A stretch of 64,000 bases of DNA. It comes from Capnocytophaga leadbetteri (GTDB lineage Bacteria; Bacteroidota; Bacteroidia; Flavobacteriales; Flavobacteriaceae). The stretch covers positions 1 to 64,000 of the forward strand of contig NZ_QBKG01000009.1 of assembly GCF_003054025.1 (NCBI RefSeq), written 5' to 3'. The notes under the pieces are model-generated. The model saw only the letters and a list, made by a program, of their open reading frames with translations. It was not told the origin of the DNA and did not search any database. The first letter of the stretch is position 1. Each line of letters begins with the position of its first letter. The position numbers and the translations under genes are program-made. Below are positions 16,162-25,828 of this stretch, one piece after another.

Positions 16162-17571
16162 TTATTTACCGATACAAAACTTCGAAAATATGTTTCCTAG
16201 TACCTCATCATTGCTTACTGCTCCTGTGATACTACCTAAATAGTAAAGTGTTTCGCGTATGTCTATAGCTAGCAAATCGGCTGAAAGTCCTGATGCTAAC
16301 CCCTCTTCTACCCTTTCAACTGCCGTCAGTGCTTGCTGCAGTGCCTCGTAATGCCGTAGGTTCGTTACTACTGTATTGCCCGCTGCTGCCTTATTGATTT
16401 GCTGCGCATAATTAGTAAGCGATTGTTTCAACTCTTCTAAATATACACGCTCTTTAGCTGAGAGGGTTAGCAATGTTATATTATAGCCTACTAAAGCGTG
16501 ACGCACCTGCTCATCAAAAGTATCTACCCCTTCAGTATATAAGTCTATTTTATTGTGTACCAATACAAAAAACACTCCTTCGCGGTAGTGCTCTTTTACA
16601 AATGCTACTACATCGGCTACTGTGTCATCGTGCTGATTATAAAGGAAAATGACTATTTGTGCCTTGGCTATCTTTTCCTTAGCTCGTTGTACTCCTATAG
16701 CTTCGATAGCATCGTGCGTCTCTCGGATACCTGCTGTATCTATAAAGCGAAAAGCAATGCCGCCTATATGCAGTACCTCTTCTATGGTATCGCGCGTTGT
16801 GCCTGCTATATCTGACACTATGGCACGCTCTTCATTCAACAATGCATTTAGCAAAGTAGATTTTCCGGCATTTGGCTTACCCACAATAGCTACCGGCATA
16901 CCATTTTTGAGTACATTGCCTACTGAAAAAGAAGCTACTAACTGCGTAATCGTCTGCTTGATATGGCTGAGAAGCGCCTTGAAACTATCTCTATCAGCAA
17001 AAGCAACATCTTCTTCTGCAAAATCTAATTCGAGTTCTATAAGCGAAGCAAAGTTGAGCAACTCACCCCGAAGAGTTTCTATTTCAGAAGCAAAACCTCC
17101 TCGCATCTGCTGTAGTGCTACCCTATGCGAAGCCTCAGAGTCAGAAGCTATTAGGTCTGCTACTGCTTCGGCTTGACTGAGAGCCATTTTTCCATTGAGG
17201 AAAGCCCTTTTAGTAAACTCGCCCGCCTCAGCCAAACGCGCTCCTTTTGCTAAGCAGCTCTTCATTACTTGAGCGATAATGTAGCTACTACCGTGACAAG
17301 AAAACTCTACCACTGGCTCGCCTGTATAAGAACGCTGCCCTTTGAAGACGGTAGCCAAACACTCATCTATCTGCTGACCCTCTGCTTCTATCACTCCCAA
17401 ATGTACCGTATGAGTTGCGACCTCTGCTAACGGTTTAGCGTGGTGTGCCTTGAAAATAGTGTCGGCTATAGCAATCGCTTCCTTACCTGAAAGGCGTATC
17501 ACCCCTATAGCACCTGCTCCTGTAGCGGTAGCGAGTGCCACTATTGTATCGCTTGTATAAAGTCCGTTCAT
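16162..17571 (-). CDS. mnmE: tRNA uridine-5-carboxymethylaminomethyl(34) synthesis GTPase
   Basis: The 469-aa protein has the complete MnmE layout. An N-terminal tetrahydrofolate-binding domain (DTIVALATATGAGAIGVIRLSG) is followed by a helical domain split around the G domain, with P-loop GKPNAGKSTLLN (about residue 233) and DTAG. The C-terminal FCIGK carries the cysteine essential in the family. With MnmG it modifies the wobble uridine of several tRNAs. Its promoter is back to back with that of the RsmI-like gene. Confidence 0.95.
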   Translation of the reverse strand: MNGLYTSDTIVALATATGAGAIGVIRLSGKEAIAIADTIFKAHHAKPLAEVATHTVHLGVIEAEGQQIDECLATVFKGQRSYTGEPVVEFSCHGSSYIIAQVMKSCLAKGARLAEAGEFTKRAFLNGKMALSQAEAVADLIASDSEASHRVALQQMRGGFASEIETLRGELLNFASLIELELDFAEEDVAFADRDSFKALLSHIKQTITQLVASFSVGNVLKNGMPVAIVGKPNAGKSTLLNALLNEERAIVSDIAGTTRDTIEEVLHIGGIAFRFIDTAGIRETHDAIEAIGVQRAKEKIAKAQIVIFLYNQHDDTVADVVAFVKEHYREGVFFVLVHNKIDLYTEGVDTFDEQVRHALVGYNITLLTLSAKERVYLEELKQSLTNYAQQINKAAAGNTVVTNLRHYEALQQALTAVERVEEGLASGLSADLLAIDIRETLYYLGSITGAVSNDEVLGNIFSKFCIGK

Positions 17572-17596
17572 TTGTTCTTAATCATCTTTTAGGGCA

Positions 17597-17604
17597 CAAA
17601 AATA
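17597..17604 (-). promoter_or_regulatory. -7 element of mnmE
   Basis: Minus-strand TATTTTTG, 26 bp upstream of the mnmE ATG. Confidence 0.45.
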
Positions 17605-17637
17605 GCACAAAAAAACGAATAATAAGGCATTATTTCT

Positions 17638-17645
17638 TATCTTTG
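17638..17645 (+). promoter_or_regulatory. -7 element of the RsmI-like gene
   Basis: TATCTTTG, 24 bp upstream of ATG 17669; no obvious -33 box. Confidence 0.45.
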
Positions 17646-17668
17646 CGCCAATTTATAGCTAAAAAATA

Positions 17669-18364
17669 ATGGCAAGTATATATTTAATCCCCAATTTATT
17701 AGGTGAAAGTGCGCTGACTGTGCTTTCACCACAAGTAGCCCAAGCGGTGCAAGACCTTACTTACTTTGTAGTTGAAAACGAAAAGTCAGCACGCAAGTTT
17801 ATCAAGCTTATAGCTCCTGACAAACCACAAAGTGAACTACAGATAAGCGTTATTGACAAGCACCAATCTACCCCTGATTACGCGGCTTATCTCGCTCCTT
17901 GTCTGCAAGGACACTCTATTGGCATCATCTCTGAGGCAGGCTGCCCTGGTGTAGCTGACCCAGGTGCTGAAATAGTGCGAGTTGCCCATCAGAAGGCACT
18001 TAGAGTTATACCATTAGTAGGTCCTTCGTCTCTGTTATTAGCAATGATGTCGAGCGGCCTTAATGGACAAAACTTTGCTTTTAACGGTTACCTACCTATA
18101 GACAAACAAGTACGCCGCAAAACCTTGAAAATATTGGAACGAAAAGTACAAGAAGGGCAATCACAGCTTTTTATAGAAACGCCTTACCGCAATCAGCAGT
18201 TGCTCTCTGACCTTATTGAGACGCTGCAAGCTGACACCCTTTTGTGTATAGCTACCGACCTGACACTACCTACTGAAAGTATCAGAACACTGCCTATTCG
18301 CCAATGGAAGCACACTTCTGTAGACCTACAAAAACGACCTACTTTATTTATTATCGGGCGTTAA
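17669..18364 (+). CDS. RsmI-like SAM-dependent methyltransferase (tetrapyrrole methylase fold)
   Basis: A 231-aa protein of the tetrapyrrole (corrin/porphyrin) methylase fold. It has an N-terminal strand (YLIPNLLG), the motif GIISEAGCPGVADPGAEIV (about residue 88) and PLVGPSSLLLAMMSSGLNGQ, both typical of RsmI/YraL. It is shorter than standard RsmI (about 280 aa) and lacks its C-terminal extension, like a second RsmI paralogue seen in Bacteroidota. 16S rRNA C1402 2'-O-methylation is therefore possible but not assured. Confidence 0.75.
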   Translation: MASIYLIPNLLGESALTVLSPQVAQAVQDLTYFVVENEKSARKFIKLIAPDKPQSELQISVIDKHQSTPDYAAYLAPCLQGHSIGIISEAGCPGVADPGAEIVRVAHQKALRVIPLVGPSSLLLAMMSSGLNGQNFAFNGYLPIDKQVRRKTLKILERKVQEGQSQLFIETPYRNQQLLSDLIETLQADTLLCIATDLTLPTESIRTLPIRQWKHTSVDLQKRPTLFIIGR

Positions 18365-18406
18365 AATAGTACATTTTCCCATTTAACAGACTATTATCAG
18401 TTGTTT

Positions 18407-18471
18407 ATCCTTCGGTAATTGTTCGCTAAGCCTTCGCTCTTCCTGTATCGTTCCTATATCGTTTGTATAGG
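18407..18471 (+). repeat. 11-bp repeat array 2 with conserved tail
   Basis: Three in-phase units ATCCTTCGGTA, ATTGTTCGCTA, AGCCTTCGCTC (18407-18439), followed by a tail with TTCCTGTAT, TATATCG and TTTGTATAG. The same tail follows array 3 (minus strand, 39801-39833). It points towards the SusC gene. Confidence 0.8.
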
Positions 18472-18551
18472 GAAAAGCTAAAGAGAAAATTTTTCTGTTT
18501 TTCATTAAACAAGATGGTGGAATGGGCGTGGAATACAAATTAGAAAAAAAA

Positions 18552-18583
18552 TTTGCATTATTACGTTTTATGACGTATATTTG
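18552..18583 (+). promoter_or_regulatory. Promoter of the SusC operon
   Basis: TTTG at 18552-18555, 20-bp spacer, TATATTTG at 18576-18583. Confidence 0.65.
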
Positions 18584-18631
18584 CGACCTATTTTCTAAAA
18601 GAAAACAACTATAAAAATTAAAACTAAAATA

Positions 18632-21589
18632 ATGAATACACTAAAACTAAGCAAACTGCTTTTTTTCGGGTGGTTAGCTACTGTAGGACAAGCCTTTGCC
18701 CAGCAACCTAAAAAAACACTGTCGTCAGTAGCTAATGGTACTCAGACGGTTACTAAAACCACTACGCAAACTACAACCACGGCTCAGACGCCTATGAATA
18801 CTAACACTCGGGGAGCTACCTCTATATCGGGTTCTACTAAACCGCTATGGGTGCTAAATGGGGTGGTACTACAAGGTACTGTAGACCTAAAACCTGAAGA
18901 CTTAGTATCGGACGATGCTAAAATGCTTATAGCTGCCGCTATACCAGGGCTTACCGCTGAAAGTATAGAGAGCTTTAAGGTACTAAAAGATGCTTCGGCT
19001 ACGGCTATCTATGGGCAACGCGCTATAGGCGGGGTAGTAGCTATCACCACTAAACGCGGTAGTACGGGCGGCAGTAGTATCACCTATACCAATGAATCAA
19101 CTTTTAGGTTTATACCTACATATGGTGAGTATAATATAATGAACTCGCAAGACCAAATGTCGGTAATACAAGAACTTATAAGAGGAGGGCACTTTAAATC
19201 AGAAGTTCAATCTACGAGCAAAAACAAGGGAATTATAGGGCGAATGTACGATTTGTTTTATGTATTAGACCGCAATGGAAACTCGGTAGTACCCAATACT
19301 GAAGCAGGACGCACCGCTTACTTGCAAGCTGCTGAACGCCGCAATACCAACTGGTTTAATGAGCTATTCCAAACGAGCATAATGCAGAACCATACGCTTT
19401 CTTTCTCGTCAGGTACTGAAAAATCATCTTACTACGCTTCCTTAAGTGGGCTTTTTGACCCAGGATGGACAAAAGGAGACCAACTAAGCCAATATTCGGG
19501 CAACTTAAACGCTAACTATAACTTATCATCTAAGTTTAAGTTGAATGTAATTTCTGACCTTTCCTACAGAAAAGAAACGACCCCTAAGCAAGATATATAC
19601 GACTATGCTGTAACGCACTCGCGCAGTATGGACCCTAAAGAATACTACGTAAATGACTTTGCTCCTTATAATATCTTCAATGAAATAGATAATGCCTATA
19701 AAAACATCAACATTGCTAATCTTAGACTACAAGCAGAGTTGACCTATAGAATCACTAAAAAAGTAGAGGCTACTATGATGGGGGCTATCAGATACTACAT
19801 CAACCAGCAAAACACTGAGTTTAAAGAAAATTCGAACTACATACAGTCATACAGAGCAATGCCTAACTCATTAGTACGCACCTATAATCCTAGATTATAT
19901 GACGACCCTAATGACCCTTATGACTTACCAAGTATCGTACTACCTGAAGGTGGGATACGCGAGCGAAGAGACCGTACTACTATAGGCAATAGCTTCCGCG
20001 CTACTTTGCGCTATAACGATAGCTTCAAAGGAGGTCTTCACAACGTATCGCTATTTGCAGGGGTAGAAATGGATAACTATAAAAACACTGATGATAAAAA
20101 TCATAATTATGGTGTGCTATTTGGCTCGGGCAACTATAGTTATTACACCTATCTTTTTTTCAAAAAACTACAAGAAGAAAACAGCACTTACTACAGCATT
20201 TACAATACTATAAATAACAACCAAGCATTTTTTACTAATGGTAGTTATACCTTTGGCAATCGTTATACTATAAATGGCACACTACGCTATGATGCTTCTA
20301 ACAAATTTGCCGAATCGCGCTATATACGCTGGATGCCTACCTGGAACGTAGGAGTAAATTGGAGTGTAAGCAACGAAAAGTTCTTCCCTCGTCTAAAACC
20401 TCTTTCGCACCTTTCATTCAAAGCCTCATTTGGTATCACCGCTATTTCGCCATCAGTTAGCAACTCTCTTTCGCAAATCTATACCAATACACCTTGGCGC
20501 AACTCGCCTAAACGTGAAATTGGGCTAAAGATAGTTGATAATGCTAATCACGATCTTACCTACGAAAAAAACCAAGAGCTAAACTTAGGTACCCAGTTTG
20601 GTTTGTTTAACAACCGCATCAATGTATCAGCAGAATGGTTTAACCGTAGAAGTTACGACCTAATAGGCAACATCGTAACCCAAGGGGTGGGAGGTACTAT
20701 CACTAAAAAAGGAAATATGGCAGAGCTACGTATTCACGGGGTAGAATTAGGATTAGAGACTACTAACATCAAGAGTAAAGACTTCAGTTGGAAAACCTCT
20801 TTCATCTACTCACGCTCTAAAAACGAAATTACGAAACTGCTTACTAACCCTACGGTACGTAATATGATAGGCTATTCGAGCAGTTCTAAATCAGTAGCGG
20901 GATTTGCTAAAGAAGGTTACCCACTGCGCTCTATCTTCTCAGTACCTTTTAATGGTTTGAACGATAAGGGTTTACCTACTTTCTTAGATAGTGATGGCAA
21001 CAGCACTGTGAGCGGTATCCGCTTTGACAGTCGGAATGTAGATTTCTTAGAGTACTCAGGCACCCTTATTCCTACTGACAAAGGAAGTTTCAGTAACTCT
21101 TTCAGCTATAAGGGCTTATCGTTAGGAGTGGTATTTACCTATTCTTATGGCAATGTGGTACGCTTGCGCAAGCTAACCAATTCTTATAACGACTTTTGGG
21201 TAGCTCCTCGCGAACTCAACAACCGTTGGCAATACCCTGGTGATGAACAGCGCACCAATATACCGGTACTCTACACTACCTATATGTACGACCTTTACGG
21301 AGGATATAACAACATCATACAAGCTTACAACACTTACGATTACTCTAACGTACGCGTAGCTAAAGGTGATAATATACGCCTGAAAGAAATCTCTATAGGC
21401 TATACCTTTGGCAGAGATTTTCTAAAGAGAAATAAATTGCGCCAACTCAGTGTAAAACTACAAGGCACTAACCTTGCACTGCTTTACGCTGATAAAAAAC
21501 TAAATGGTGATGACCCAGACTATTTAGCTAACGGCTATTCGCCTATTGCTGCTAAACGACTTATTTTCACCTTACGTGTAGGTCTCTAA
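18632..21589 (+). CDS. SusC/RagA-family TonB-linked outer membrane transporter
   Basis: The 985-aa protein has a signal peptide (WLATVGQAFAQQ), a Thr/Gln-rich linker, a TonB plug (SFKVLKDASATAIYGQRAIGGVVAITTKRG, split here only by naming: it begins near residue 109) and a long beta-barrel ending in FTLRVGL. The carboxypeptidase-like N-terminal extension of most SusC proteins is missing, so it is shorter than usual. With the SusD lipoprotein just downstream it should import a large substrate; the HExxH partner hints at peptide or protein rather than glycan. Confidence 0.9.
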   Translation: MNTLKLSKLLFFGWLATVGQAFAQQPKKTLSSVANGTQTVTKTTTQTTTTAQTPMNTNTRGATSISGSTKPLWVLNGVVLQGTVDLKPEDLVSDDAKMLIAAAIPGLTAESIESFKVLKDASATAIYGQRAIGGVVAITTKRGSTGGSSITYTNESTFRFIPTYGEYNIMNSQDQMSVIQELIRGGHFKSEVQSTSKNKGIIGRMYDLFYVLDRNGNSVVPNTEAGRTAYLQAAERRNTNWFNELFQTSIMQNHTLSFSSGTEKSSYYASLSGLFDPGWTKGDQLSQYSGNLNANYNLSSKFKLNVISDLSYRKETTPKQDIYDYAVTHSRSMDPKEYYVNDFAPYNIFNEIDNAYKNINIANLRLQAELTYRITKKVEATMMGAIRYYINQQNTEFKENSNYIQSYRAMPNSLVRTYNPRLYDDPNDPYDLPSIVLPEGGIRERRDRTTIGNSFRATLRYNDSFKGGLHNVSLFAGVEMDNYKNTDDKNHNYGVLFGSGNYSYYTYLFFKKLQEENSTYYSIYNTINNNQAFFTNGSYTFGNRYTINGTLRYDASNKFAESRYIRWMPTWNVGVNWSVSNEKFFPRLKPLSHLSFKASFGITAISPSVSNSLSQIYTNTPWRNSPKREIGLKIVDNANHDLTYEKNQELNLGTQFGLFNNRINVSAEWFNRRSYDLIGNIVTQGVGGTITKKGNMAELRIHGVELGLETTNIKSKDFSWKTSFIYSRSKNEITKLLTNPTVRNMIGYSSSSKSVAGFAKEGYPLRSIFSVPFNGLNDKGLPTFLDSDGNSTVSGIRFDSRNVDFLEYSGTLIPTDKGSFSNSFSYKGLSLGVVFTYSYGNVVRLRKLTNSYNDFWVAPRELNNRWQYPGDEQRTNIPVLYTTYMYDLYGGYNNIIQAYNTYDYSNVRVAKGDNIRLKEISIGYTFGRDFLKRNKLRQLSVKLQGTNLALLYADKKLNGDDPDYLANGYSPIAAKRLIFTLRVGL

Positions 21590-21608
21590 TTTTTTAAATA
21601 CAAAAGAA

Positions 21609-23225
21609 ATGAAAAAGATATATATATTAATAGGTATTACTGCCCTAAGCCTTACTGCTTGTAACTCATTGCTTGATGAACTACCAGATAATCAGGTACG
21701 GATTGATACCCCTGAAAAAGTAAGAAGAGTAGTTACTAATGCTTACCCTACAGCTAGTACAGCAGTAGTAAGCGAACTATCATCAGACAATATAGCTGAT
21801 ATAGGTACTATAATATCATCTTCTAACTTCTTCAGTCAGGAAGCTTCTTACTGGGAACGAATAAGAGAATATTCGAATGCTGATGGACTTCAGAATATAT
21901 GGACGAGCCACTACGAGGCTATTAATCACGCTAACACAGCTTTGGAAGCTATTGAAAAAATGGGTAACCCAGAATCTACCAATGCTAGCAAAGGAGAAGC
22001 TTTAGTAGCAAGAGCTTATGCGCACTTTTCGTTAGTAAATCTTTTCTGCAAACCTTATAACCCTACTACCAGCGCGAGTGATTTAGGTATCCCTTATATG
22101 TTAGCTTCTGAAACCGAATTAGACGGTAGATATAGCCGAGGTACTGTAGCGCAAGTATACGCACAAATAGATGCTGACCTAACAGCAGGTCTGCCGTTAA
22201 TAAATGATAGCAACTATGAGATGCCTAAATATCACTTCAACAAGAAAGCTGCCTACGCTTTTGCAGCACGTTTCTATCTGTATTACCAACAATGGCAAAA
22301 AGCTTTAGACGCTGCTAATGTAGTGCTTACTACTAATAACACTACTACTAAGAATATGCTACGCAATTGGAAAGACTTTAGAGATGCTACTAAAACAGGC
22401 GGTACTGATATAGAGAAGTTTGCCATCTATTACTCTCGAGAAGATGAAACTGCTAACCTAATGCTACAACCGGTTATCTCTGTAATTTCATCTAGCTACT
22501 TTGTAACTTCTTATGCCAGCCGATTTATTCACAACCACCGTATAGCGGGAGAAACCTTGGCTACGGCTAACCCTTGGGATAAACAAGGCAATTCGGGTAA
22601 AGCTAACTATGGTTATGAATTTTACTGGTTTACTCCTTTTGATGTGTTTGACAACAGACGTGATGCGGTAGTTTATGGTAAATTCCCTAATTTCAAAGAT
22701 GGTAGTACTCGTACGATAATGATACCTTTTACTACAGACGAAACTTTATTGGTAAGAGCTGAGGCAAAAATACTCTTAGGTCAGTATGACAATGCTGTAA
22801 CCGACCTGAATATGTTTACCTCCAAATTTATTCAACAAACCACTATCAATGGCTATACGAGTAGCAATACTTTAACAAAAGACGAAATTATAGACTTTTA
22901 TAACGGTATTGCCTACTCAGAAAGTACTGTAAATGGTGCTACCCAAAAGAAGCACCTCAATCCGTCATTCACTATTAGTAGCGATGGGGTACAAGAACCC
23001 CTATTGCACTATGTACTGCAGTGCCGCCGTGTACTAACCTTAGGTGAAGGTTTGCGCTGGCAAGACGTACGCCGCTACAATATAGAAGTAGCACGCTACC
23101 AGAGCGATAACTCAAACCGAAACGATGCTACTGTGAAAGCGATATTACCTGCAAACGATTTGCGCAGAGCTATTCAGCTACCTGATGCCGTAATAGGTAA
23201 AGGTATGCAAGAAAACCCAAGATAA
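21609..23225 (+). CDS. SusD/RagB-family outer membrane lipoprotein
   Basis: The 538-aa protein begins with a lipoprotein signal (ALSLTACNSLLDELPDNQ, cysteine at residue 18). It shows the SusD pattern of N-terminal TPR-like helices (KGEALVARAYAHFSLVNLF, near residue 125) and the C-terminal EGLRWQDVRRYN motif. SusD proteins cap the SusC channel and bind substrate at the cell surface. It starts 19 bp after the SusC stop, so the two are translationally close and co-expressed. Confidence 0.92.
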   Translation: MKKIYILIGITALSLTACNSLLDELPDNQVRIDTPEKVRRVVTNAYPTASTAVVSELSSDNIADIGTIISSSNFFSQEASYWERIREYSNADGLQNIWTSHYEAINHANTALEAIEKMGNPESTNASKGEALVARAYAHFSLVNLFCKPYNPTTSASDLGIPYMLASETELDGRYSRGTVAQVYAQIDADLTAGLPLINDSNYEMPKYHFNKKAAYAFAARFYLYYQQWQKALDAANVVLTTNNTTTKNMLRNWKDFRDATKTGGTDIEKFAIYYSREDETANLMLQPVISVISSSYFVTSYASRFIHNHRIAGETLATANPWDKQGNSGKANYGYEFYWFTPFDVFDNRRDAVVYGKFPNFKDGSTRTIMIPFTTDETLLVRAEAKILLGQYDNAVTDLNMFTSKFIQQTTINGYTSSNTLTKDEIIDFYNGIAYSESTVNGATQKKHLNPSFTISSDGVQEPLLHYVLQCRRVLTLGEGLRWQDVRRYNIEVARYQSDNSNRNDATVKAILPANDLRRAIQLPDAVIGKGMQENPR

Positions 23226-23240
23226 AATAAAATATAAACT

Positions 23241-24338
23241 ATGAAAAAAATACTATACACCCTTTTAGCCTTATCATTTTTAGGCTGTGATAATGACGAT
23301 AAGCTCGCAGATGAGAGTGTTATCATTCACAATGGAGAAGAAAGCCAGAGCTTGAACCCCCAAAACGATTTGGACAAGTATTTAGATGAGACTTTTGCCA
23401 AACCGTACAATATACAGATATTATACCGCTTTTTGGAACGAGAAATCAGTAGGATTTATACCTATACCCCTACTAAATACAACAAGGCGATAGAGTTTGC
23501 TAACGTATTTAACTATCTATTTATAGAACCATACGTGAAACTGACCTCTAAACCCTTTATGAAAGAGCATTCGTTTAACACTCTTATACTGATAGGTGAA
23601 CCCACTTTCAACCCTACTGGTACCAAATTGGTGGGATTAGCTGCAGCAGGTATAAAAATACACCTAACCGATATAAACCACTTAGAGGCTAACAACATTT
23701 ATTGGCTGAATGATAATATTTTGGCTACTCTTTACCACGAAAATGCTCACACTTGGCATCAGGCAAAGTTATACACTACTGATTATGAGAAAATATCAGC
23801 AAGTGACTACAAGAACGACCGCTGGGTAAACGAGTGGAACTTAAGCACTAAAAACTACCTAAAAGCAGGTTTTATAACTGCCTACTCGAGTTTTGACCAC
23901 GATGAGGATTTCGTAGAGCTATTAGCCCGCTATATAGTGTATTACAACGCCTCTTTAGACTGCGGTTGTGCTACTACTAACCGTACTTTAGACGCTGATG
24001 GTGATGGTTTTGATGATGCACTATACACTGCTTGGAAAGCTAAATTTAGCAACTATGGCAATACCCTAACAGAATACTATACCCCCTATGAATCAACTAG
24101 CGTATGGGAAGAGGTACTAAAAGAGGCAGACAGAAAAATCAGACCTACTGAAACCTATACCGGTAAACAAAAAATAGAACAAAAAATAGCCATAATGAAG
24201 AAATACCTACAAGAAGAATGGAATATCAATCTTGATGAACTGCGTGCTGAAATACGCAGTCGATATCCATACGTAGCTGGTAAAACCTTTGATGGCGTAC
24301 CTGTACAACGAAAAGATTTCACCCGATTAACCCGTTAA
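23241..24338 (+). CDS. Zinc metallohydrolase lipoprotein of a SusCD locus (HExxH)
   Basis: A 365-aa lipoprotein (LALSFLGCDND, cysteine at residue 16) with a zinc-binding HENAH motif near residue 167 and a downstream acidic DEDFVELLARY segment that may supply the third ligand. From memory it matches the substrate-import-associated zinc metallohydrolase lipoproteins that travel with SusC/SusD pairs. A surface peptidase that cuts substrate before import is the natural role, but this is inferred. It lies 15 bp after susD. Confidence 0.85.
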   Translation: MKKILYTLLALSFLGCDNDDKLADESVIIHNGEESQSLNPQNDLDKYLDETFAKPYNIQILYRFLEREISRIYTYTPTKYNKAIEFANVFNYLFIEPYVKLTSKPFMKEHSFNTLILIGEPTFNPTGTKLVGLAAAGIKIHLTDINHLEANNIYWLNDNILATLYHENAHTWHQAKLYTTDYEKISASDYKNDRWVNEWNLSTKNYLKAGFITAYSSFDHDEDFVELLARYIVYYNASLDCGCATTNRTLDADGDGFDDALYTAWKAKFSNYGNTLTEYYTPYESTSVWEEVLKEADRKIRPTETYTGKQKIEQKIAIMKKYLQEEWNINLDELRAEIRSRYPYVAGKTFDGVPVQRKDFTRLTR

Positions 24339-24345
24339 TACAACA

Positions 24346-25695
24346 ATGAAAAAATATATATTCTTATCATTATCATTTCTCGCCTTTATAAGTTGTAATT
24401 ATAAGGAGGAGGAGACTTTTACAAAAAAAGCCTCAGAACGTACTGTAAATTCACTCAATAGCTATAAAAATACTTTAGAGAACGACGGCTATTGGGTGCT
24501 GACTTACTACCCTGAACAATACCGCGTAGGATATTGGGTATACCCCTATCAGCCAGAGGTTTTTGCTACCGACAAAGACTTTCCTAAATTTCATAGAAGC
24601 ATAGGAGGTTATAACTTTTTGATAAAACTGAAAAATGGTGAGGTAACCGCCTCATCAGAGGTAAGTTATACCAATGCTGAAGAGACCTCTTTCTTCACCT
24701 ATGACATCACAGAAGGACCAACCCTTAGCTTTGACACTTTCAACAGTGTACTACATCATTTTAGGTTTGTATCACCCACTTTCCCTAATGCGAGAGGAGG
24801 TGAAACTGACTTCATTATTCTGAAGTACGAAAACGATACTTTCACCTTGCGTGGTCGTACCTCTAATAATATTATGACTTTGAAGAAATTTACTGGAGAT
24901 AGAGAAACCTTTTTGAACAAAATACGCGAAAATAGCAATGCTCTACAGTACAAAGGGCTTTCACCCATAAATGTAGGAGGTACTGAGGTAACCCTTAAAC
25001 TCTTCCCCAGCTACCGACAGCTTACTTTTATATACGACAATAACCAAAAGTACGTACAATCACCTTTTATAATCACTGAAAAAGGTATCAAATTTTACGA
25101 ACCTGTGAAGATAAATGGGGTAACTTTTGATGAATTTCATTTCAATGATGACAAAACAGCCTTAGTGACTGCTGATGGCAGTATTAGCAGTAATTTTGTA
25201 ACCTCGGCTATCACGCTAAGCAGTAACGCTTCGTACATAACTTTTGACAACGATAATGCTTCTGACAAAGCAATCAATATGTTTAATAGAGCTAAAAGAG
25301 CTGTAGAACGGTCGAGAGATAAAAGTTATACTCTGTTAAACTACATTAGATTAGCAAATGTAATGGGTAATGACCAAGCACAAACAGCAGGCATACAGGG
25401 TTATGTGGCAGAAAAAAACAACCTCAATAATACGAGCAGTGTATACTACGAAATGGACTTTGTGGGATTAGCGAATAACAACAATGAACGGCAGGTAGAA
25501 ATACTGATAAAAGATATGCCTAATGAGGGAGACCCAGTTTACAAAAATAGTCTTTATTACTACCGAGAAGCAGAGCGATTATTCTTAAGTTTAGCCAAGG
25601 CTGGCCCTTATAAAGTAACGGTATATAATGATAATTATACTGGGGTGACAAGTGTAAAAGACCCTGACCTATGGTTTTACATATATACCCCCTAA
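24346..25695 (+). CDS. DUF4302-like lipoprotein
   Basis: A 449-aa lipoprotein (FLAFISCNYKEEE, cysteine at residue 17) starting 7 bp after the metallohydrolase gene. It is rich in beta strands with many aromatic residues and has no catalytic motif I can identify. The position and N-terminal half (YWVLTYYPEQYRVGYW and following) fit the DUF4302 family, repeatedly found as the last gene of such SusCD loci. It is probably a surface accessory binding protein. Confidence 0.75.
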   Translation: MKKYIFLSLSFLAFISCNYKEEETFTKKASERTVNSLNSYKNTLENDGYWVLTYYPEQYRVGYWVYPYQPEVFATDKDFPKFHRSIGGYNFLIKLKNGEVTASSEVSYTNAEETSFFTYDITEGPTLSFDTFNSVLHHFRFVSPTFPNARGGETDFIILKYENDTFTLRGRTSNNIMTLKKFTGDRETFLNKIRENSNALQYKGLSPINVGGTEVTLKLFPSYRQLTFIYDNNQKYVQSPFIITEKGIKFYEPVKINGVTFDEFHFNDDKTALVTADGSISSNFVTSAITLSSNASYITFDNDNASDKAINMFNRAKRAVERSRDKSYTLLNYIRLANVMGNDQAQTAGIQGYVAEKNNLNNTSSVYYEMDFVGLANNNNERQVEILIKDMPNEGDPVYKNSLYYYREAERLFLSLAKAGPYKVTVYNDNYTGVTSVKDPDLWFYIYTP

Positions 25696-25735
25696 AAAAA
25701 TGTTAAAAATATTTTTTTGTTAGAAAAATAATGCG

Positions 25736-25743
25736 TACATTTG
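25736..25743 (+). promoter_or_regulatory. -7 element of pckA
   Basis: TACATTTG at 25736-25743. The nearest upstream TTTG is at 25716-25719, with a short 16-bp spacer, so the -33 element is uncertain. Confidence 0.5.
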
Positions 25744-25749
25744 CACCGC

Positions 25750-25786
25750 TTTTCAGAGGAAAGACCCTTTAAGGGAAGACTGAAAA
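25750..25786 (+). promoter_or_regulatory. 5'-end hairpin in the pckA leader
   Basis: Outer arms TTTTCAG (25750-25756) and CTGAAAA (25780-25786) enclose an inner palindrome CCCTTTAAGGG (25765-25775). The predicted transcript start is at about 25750, so the structure would sit at the very 5' end of the mRNA. Confidence 0.5.
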
Positions 25787-25828
25787 TTATAAGTTTTGTA
25801 AATTACAAATTTCTAAATATAAGACATT

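Noticed and set aside
16649-17176. 175-aa plus-strand frame opposite mnmE
   Set aside because: Ser/Ala-rich antisense shadow of a fully conserved mnmE; no promoter or family resemblance.
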